Assembly (NCBI RefSeq): GCF_000142905.1
Contig: NW_013657653.1
Location: forward strand, 62,001 to 126,000
DNA: 64,000 nt
Source: Thecamonas trahens ATCC 50062
Lineage: Eukaryota; Apusozoa; Apusomonadida; Apusomonadidae
Direction of reading: 5' to 3'
Part shown: piece by piece, positions 61,218-64,000 of the stretch
How the letters are laid out: the number at the start of each line of letters is the position of its first letter
How positions within the stretch are numbered: the first letter of the stretch is position 1
Made by a program: the position numbers and the translations under genes
The notes under the pieces: generated by a model
The model's input: only the letters and a program-made list of their open reading frames with translations
The model's database searches: none
Told to the model about the DNA's origin: nothing

Positions 61218-61359
61218 CCTCCGTAACAGAAATCCCGTGTGTGGAGTGGAGCGGGATGTTGCTGAGTTTGTTGTGCCCCGTCTCCGAGCTCCAGCCGTGG
61301 CTCTCCCACTCGTCGGGCCAATGCTCGATTTCGAACCGGAAAGGTCGTGGTTGGGACAT
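61183..61359 (-). CDS. Trp-rich 58-aa ORF upstream of, and overlapping, the SR protein start
   Basis: MSQPRPFRFEIEHWPDEW, then ESHGWSSETGHNKL and VQWELEWVRD, then TGA. Five Trp in 58 residues and amino-acid usage unlike random GC-rich frames suggest real coding sequence. It ends 35 bp inside the SR-protein frame, so a one-base error there could fuse the two. Otherwise it is a separate small gene or an upstream ORF. Not recognised. Confidence 0.4.
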   Translation of the reverse strand: MSQPRPFRFEIEHWPDEWESHGWSSETGHNKLSNIPLHSTHGISVTEDVQWELEWVRD

Positions 61360-61772
61360 GCCGAAGAAGGCAGGGGGGGGTAGGGGGGTAGGGGGGGGGA
61401 GGGGGGATGGTGGTGAAATCAGAGACAGACACAGGATGAGGATGTAGTTGCAGATCGAGGCCAGATCCGATCTCGGGGGTGACGGCTCTTGGATGGCCCA
61501 TCACCAGCTGTCCGGCGCAATGGTTGCTGCGATCCAACCACGCGCGCGTGCAAAGCCACCGACAGCGCATGGAAGCCAAGCCCACATAAACACACACACA
61601 CACCATGGGTTTATTAGACAGTGGAGGAAGAGGAGGGCGATGCCGCAAGCGCGCCTTTCTCTTGCCCACTGCCACTGCCCGCCATCCCCCAAAAAGGTCG
61701 TAGAGCATGGCGCAGTGGACGCCGCCGCTTTCCTGCCTCACCGCCACCACTTCTCGCCAGGCTTAGCAGACA
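61360..61772. other. intergenic, 413 bp
   Basis: Upstream regions of two divergent genes. It has G-rich runs at about 61373-61407. Nothing else seen. Confidence 0.45.
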
Positions 61773-62765
61773 ATGGCCACGGGACTGCAAGGAGCGGTGG
61801 AGGAGGCATTGGATCGTATGCAGCAGATGGTGGGTCATGTGCGGATGCTCAAGGCTGAACTAGCCCGGGTGGCGGTGGGCGGAAACGGGTGCAGCGACGA
61901 CGACGACAAGGACGGCGAGGCGATGCGAGTGCCTGATCTACCGGGAGCAGGAGCGGCGTCAAGGGGGATGACGGCAGAGACACAGGCAATTATGGTGGGA
62001 GTGACAAAGTCGCTGCCGCTGGCATTGGCAAGCGGCGTGGCCAAGCCTGCGGACATGGCGGGCGTGATTGAGGACATGAAAAGCCTGCTTGCGGCCGTCC
62101 AGGTCTTTCTCGGCGCTGTCTCGGGCGCCCTTGCCGCCATCACCCGCTCAGAAGCCCACGAGAGAGGCATTGCTACCGACGACTCGGCTGTCGAGGCGGC
62201 GGCGGCAGAGGAGCTTCGCGCCCGGAAGGCGACAGAGAAGGCCAAGGCCAAGGCAGAGCGCAAGCGGGCAAAGGCGCTGAAGAAGGCGAAGAAGAAGGGC
62301 AAGGGTGGATACGCCGCTCTTGCCACCGATGACCACGGCGACCTTGGCACTGGTCTGGAAGCACGCGATGATGCTGCGGGACCGTCGCTCCTGATGTCGT
62401 ACGCCGAGGCCTCGGCGACTGCCACCCATCGCCGTGTCGCGGTCTGGCGCAAGGTACAGCACCTCTCGTGGACGGTCTTACACCCGGCTGTTGCACGCAT
62501 GGCGACGTCGCTGCTTGCGCTGAGCGGAGCGATGCGTGACGAGGCACTAGCACCGCGCCCGCAGCTGGCGCGCTATCTCGCCGCCGCATCGCCGTATCCA
62601 GCGGATGCCGACGACTCGTTCATTGTTGTCGAGGACCCGGACCTCGACTTGGACACCGAGTCGGAGGTCGGGATTGTCGAGGTCCAGGAGCGCCGGCGCG
62701 CGCCGTCGCTCTCGGCGTCCTCTAGCTCACTCTCGGCTTCATCGTTTTCGTCCGATGACGGATGA
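61773..62765 (+). CDS. Ala/Lys-rich coiled-coil protein, 330 aa
   Basis: Unrecognised. An N-terminal helix (LQGAVEEALDRMQQMVGHVR) leads to an acidic patch and a helical stretch (MKSLLAAVQVFLGAVSGALA). Next is a long Ala/Lys/Arg helix (ELRARKATEKAKAKAERKRA, residues about 148-175) ending in KKAKKKGKGG, then a Ser/Asp-rich C-terminus (ADDSFIVVEDPDLDLDTESE). No membrane span or catalytic motif. The stop is 75 bp from that of the convergent Ras gene. Confidence 0.65.
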   Translation: MATGLQGAVEEALDRMQQMVGHVRMLKAELARVAVGGNGCSDDDDKDGEAMRVPDLPGAGAASRGMTAETQAIMVGVTKSLPLALASGVAKPADMAGVIEDMKSLLAAVQVFLGAVSGALAAITRSEAHERGIATDDSAVEAAAAEELRARKATEKAKAKAERKRAKALKKAKKKGKGGYAALATDDHGDLGTGLEARDDAAGPSLLMSYAEASATATHRRVAVWRKVQHLSWTVLHPAVARMATSLLALSGAMRDEALAPRPQLARYLAAASPYPADADDSFIVVEDPDLDLDTESEVGIVEVQERRRAPSLSASSSSLSASSFSSDDG

Positions 62766-62840
62766 GGTGTGGAGCAGGTCGTTTACAGAGACATGCGTCA
62801 AGGAATACAAAGTGGTGGTCGCGCTCGGCTGGCTGGGCGG

Positions 62841-63410
62841 TCAGAGAATGGCGCACCGCTTCTTGGGCTTGATCTTGCTGATGTCCTTGCCGGCGGCCTT
62901 GGCCCGGGCATCGCGCATGGCACGGACAAGAGCGGCAAAGGTCTCGTGGATGTTGACATCGTCCTTAGCCGAGGTCTCGAAGAACGCGGCGCCGACTGAC
63001 TTTGCAAAGTCGGCACCCTCCGAGGTGCCGACCGCTCGCTGGTCTTCGAGGTCGGCCTTGTTGCCGACGATGACGGTGGGGACGCTGTCGGCGTCCTTCA
63101 CCCGCAGGGTGCGGGCCTGGATCTCGCGGGCCTCCTCGAGCGACTTGGTGTCGGTGATGGTGTACGCGATGATGAATCCCTCGCCGGAGCGGATCCACTG
63201 CGAGGAGAGGGCAGAGAACTCCTCCTGCCCGGCCGTGTCGAGGATGTCGAGGAGGCAGACGTCCGAGTCGATGACCACCTGCTTGCGGTACGAGTCCTCG
63301 ATTGTCGGGTCGTACTGGAGAATAAAGTGGTTGTGCAGGTAGCGCATAGTGATGGCAGACTTGCCGGCGCCACCGGAGCCCAGAACGACAATGTGGTACT
63401 CGGTAGCCAT
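62841..63410 (-). CDS. Ras-family small GTPase, 189 aa
   Basis: Typical Ras/Rap GTPase. G1 GSGGAGKS has Ala where Ras has Val14. The effector loop is YDPTIEDSYRKQV, G3 is DTAGQEEF (Gln61 kept), G4 GNKADL and G5 ETSAK. The C-terminus KIKPKKRCAIL combines a polybasic stretch with the CaaX box CAIL, whose final Leu predicts geranylgeranylation. The effector loop equals that of Ras and Rap. The sequence between is closer to Ras/Rap than to Rho or Rab, but I cannot assign an orthologue. A single exon, full length. Confidence 0.95.
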   Translation of the reverse strand: MATEYHIVVLGSGGAGKSAITMRYLHNHFILQYDPTIEDSYRKQVVIDSDVCLLDILDTAGQEEFSALSSQWIRSGEGFIIAYTITDTKSLEEAREIQARTLRVKDADSVPTVIVGNKADLEDQRAVGTSEGADFAKSVGAAFFETSAKDDVNIHETFAALVRAMRDARAKAAGKDISKIKPKKRCAIL

Positions 63411-63615
63411 GATGCTGATGCTGATGTTGTTTTGATGATGGTTGTGTGGAGGCCCATGTCAGCCAAGAACGGGAAAACAATCATTGGTTTTATTGTTGAC
63501 ACGAGTTGCCCCCAAACGGGGCCGTGCCCCAAACGGGGCCGCTGCGCGCCGCTTTCGATGGCAGACGAGGAAAACGAAAGAACGAAAGAACGACACAACG
63601 CCCCGATGTTGTCTT

Positions 63616-64000
63616 CTAGTTGGACGAGTTGTAGTCGGGATGCTCGGGGTCGGTGGGGAGGATGTAGTCGCCGAGGTCGTCGCGGAGCTGGCGCTTGAGG
63701 ACCTTGCCGGTTGCGGTGTAGGGCAGAGCGTCAACAAAGACAACGTCGTCCGGGATCTGCCACTTGGCGACCTTGGTCGTCATATGCTTGGCGATGTTGG
63801 CCTTGATCTCCTCGTCCGACTTGCCAGCCTTGACGGCAGCCGGCGAGCGGATGGCGACCATGAGCGGGCGCTCTTCCCACTTGGAGTGCTTGACGCCGAT
63901 GACGGCCACCTCGGACACATCCGGATGGCCCATGGCAGCGTTCTCCAGCTCGATGGACGAGATCCACTCGCCGCCCGACTTGACGAGCGACGCACCATTG
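63616..64000 (-). CDS. acyl-CoA synthetase (AMP-binding), C-terminal end only
   Basis: Partial gene running out of the window at its 5' side, with about 127 residues visible. [15 protein letters not shown] is the hinge motif of adenylate-forming acyl-CoA ligases. [19 protein letters not shown] and [16 protein letters not shown] (with the catalytic Lys of the C-terminal domain) complete the subdomain. The ending [14 protein letters not shown] has no peroxisomal SKL signal. The pattern is closest to the bacterial-type medium/long-chain acyl-CoA ligases. Chain-length preference is unknown. Confidence 0.92.
   Translation of the reverse strand, partial: NGASLVKSGGEWISSIELENAAMGHPDVSEVAVIGVKHSKWEERPLMVAIRSPAAVKAGKSDEEIKANIAKHMTTKVAKWQIPDDVVFVDALPYTATGKVLKRQLRDDLGDYILPTDPEHPDYNSSN

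Noticed and set aside
1-64000. tRNA, rRNA, CRISPR and insertion elements
   Set aside because: I looked for T-loop GTTCGA contexts, direct-repeat arrays with spacers, transposase motifs and terminal inverted repeats. Nothing convincing was found by eye, and tRNAscan/RepeatMasker would be the decisive checks.

Overview
This window is nuclear DNA of a unicellular eukaryote. Genes lie densely on both strands, coding sequence is strongly GC-rich at third codon positions, short introns interrupt about half of the genes, and the gene set is eukaryotic: 26S proteasome subunits, condensin SMC2, eIF3b, ribosomal proteins, NAC-beta, actin family, EFR3, CNNM, ABCA transporters and small GTPases. The style (very high GC, 5' splice sites that nearly all read GTACG, introns with long G or C runs, two assembly gaps of N) fits a free-living protist. 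An apusomonad such as Thecamonas is my best guess, but that is inference and not read from a marker gene. I found no tRNA, rRNA, CRISPR array or clear transposon.

Layout. 0-10 kb: an unrecognised 580-residue protein converging on a CNNM/Mam3 transporter, a small membrane protein, NAC-beta, and a coiled-coil/RG-rich protein divergent from a hidden 76-residue coiled-coil protein. 10-26 kb: an Arf-like GTPase, then a proteostasis and translation stretch with PSMD6 (Rpn7), a GTF3C3-like TPR protein, PSMB3, eL33, PSMD11 (Rpn6), uL10, and a divergent actin-family gene. 25.7-38 kb: a Ras GTPase fused to a KCTD9-type N-terminal domain, an ATP-synthase-f-like protein, a Mei2-like RNA-binding protein, EFR3 and eIF3b. 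38-51 kb: a low-complexity, possibly myristoylated protein, a legumain-like C13 protease, two divergent ABCA half-transporters, and a protein with four PBZ-type zinc fingers plus a discoidin-like domain. 51-64 kb: SMC2 divergent from a REEP/DP1 protein, an EEP-family nuclease/phosphatase, a multi-pass membrane protein, an SR/acidic protein, a coiled-coil protein, a Ras GTPase, and the 3' end of an acyl-CoA synthetase.

Gene models. Many exons are too short for a simple ORF search. I placed them by combining the GTACG donor rule, reading phase and family homology. This gave complete models for CNNM, PSMD6, PSMB3 (a first exon of only ATG), eL33, PSMD11, the actin-family gene, KHA-Ras, EFR3 (first exon across the N gap), eIF3b, SMC2 and REEP. 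Five genes (NAC-beta, GTF3C3-like, ABCA-2, PBZ protein, SR/acidic protein) each appear broken by one single-base indel at or beside a short run of one base. The good homology or coding character on both sides suggests sequence errors rather than pseudogenes.

The most novel points are the KHA-Ras fusion, the PBZ4-discoidin protein, the zinc-motif-bearing cytosolic legumain-like protease, the GTACG splice-donor consensus with C at +4, and the altered tail of uL10.
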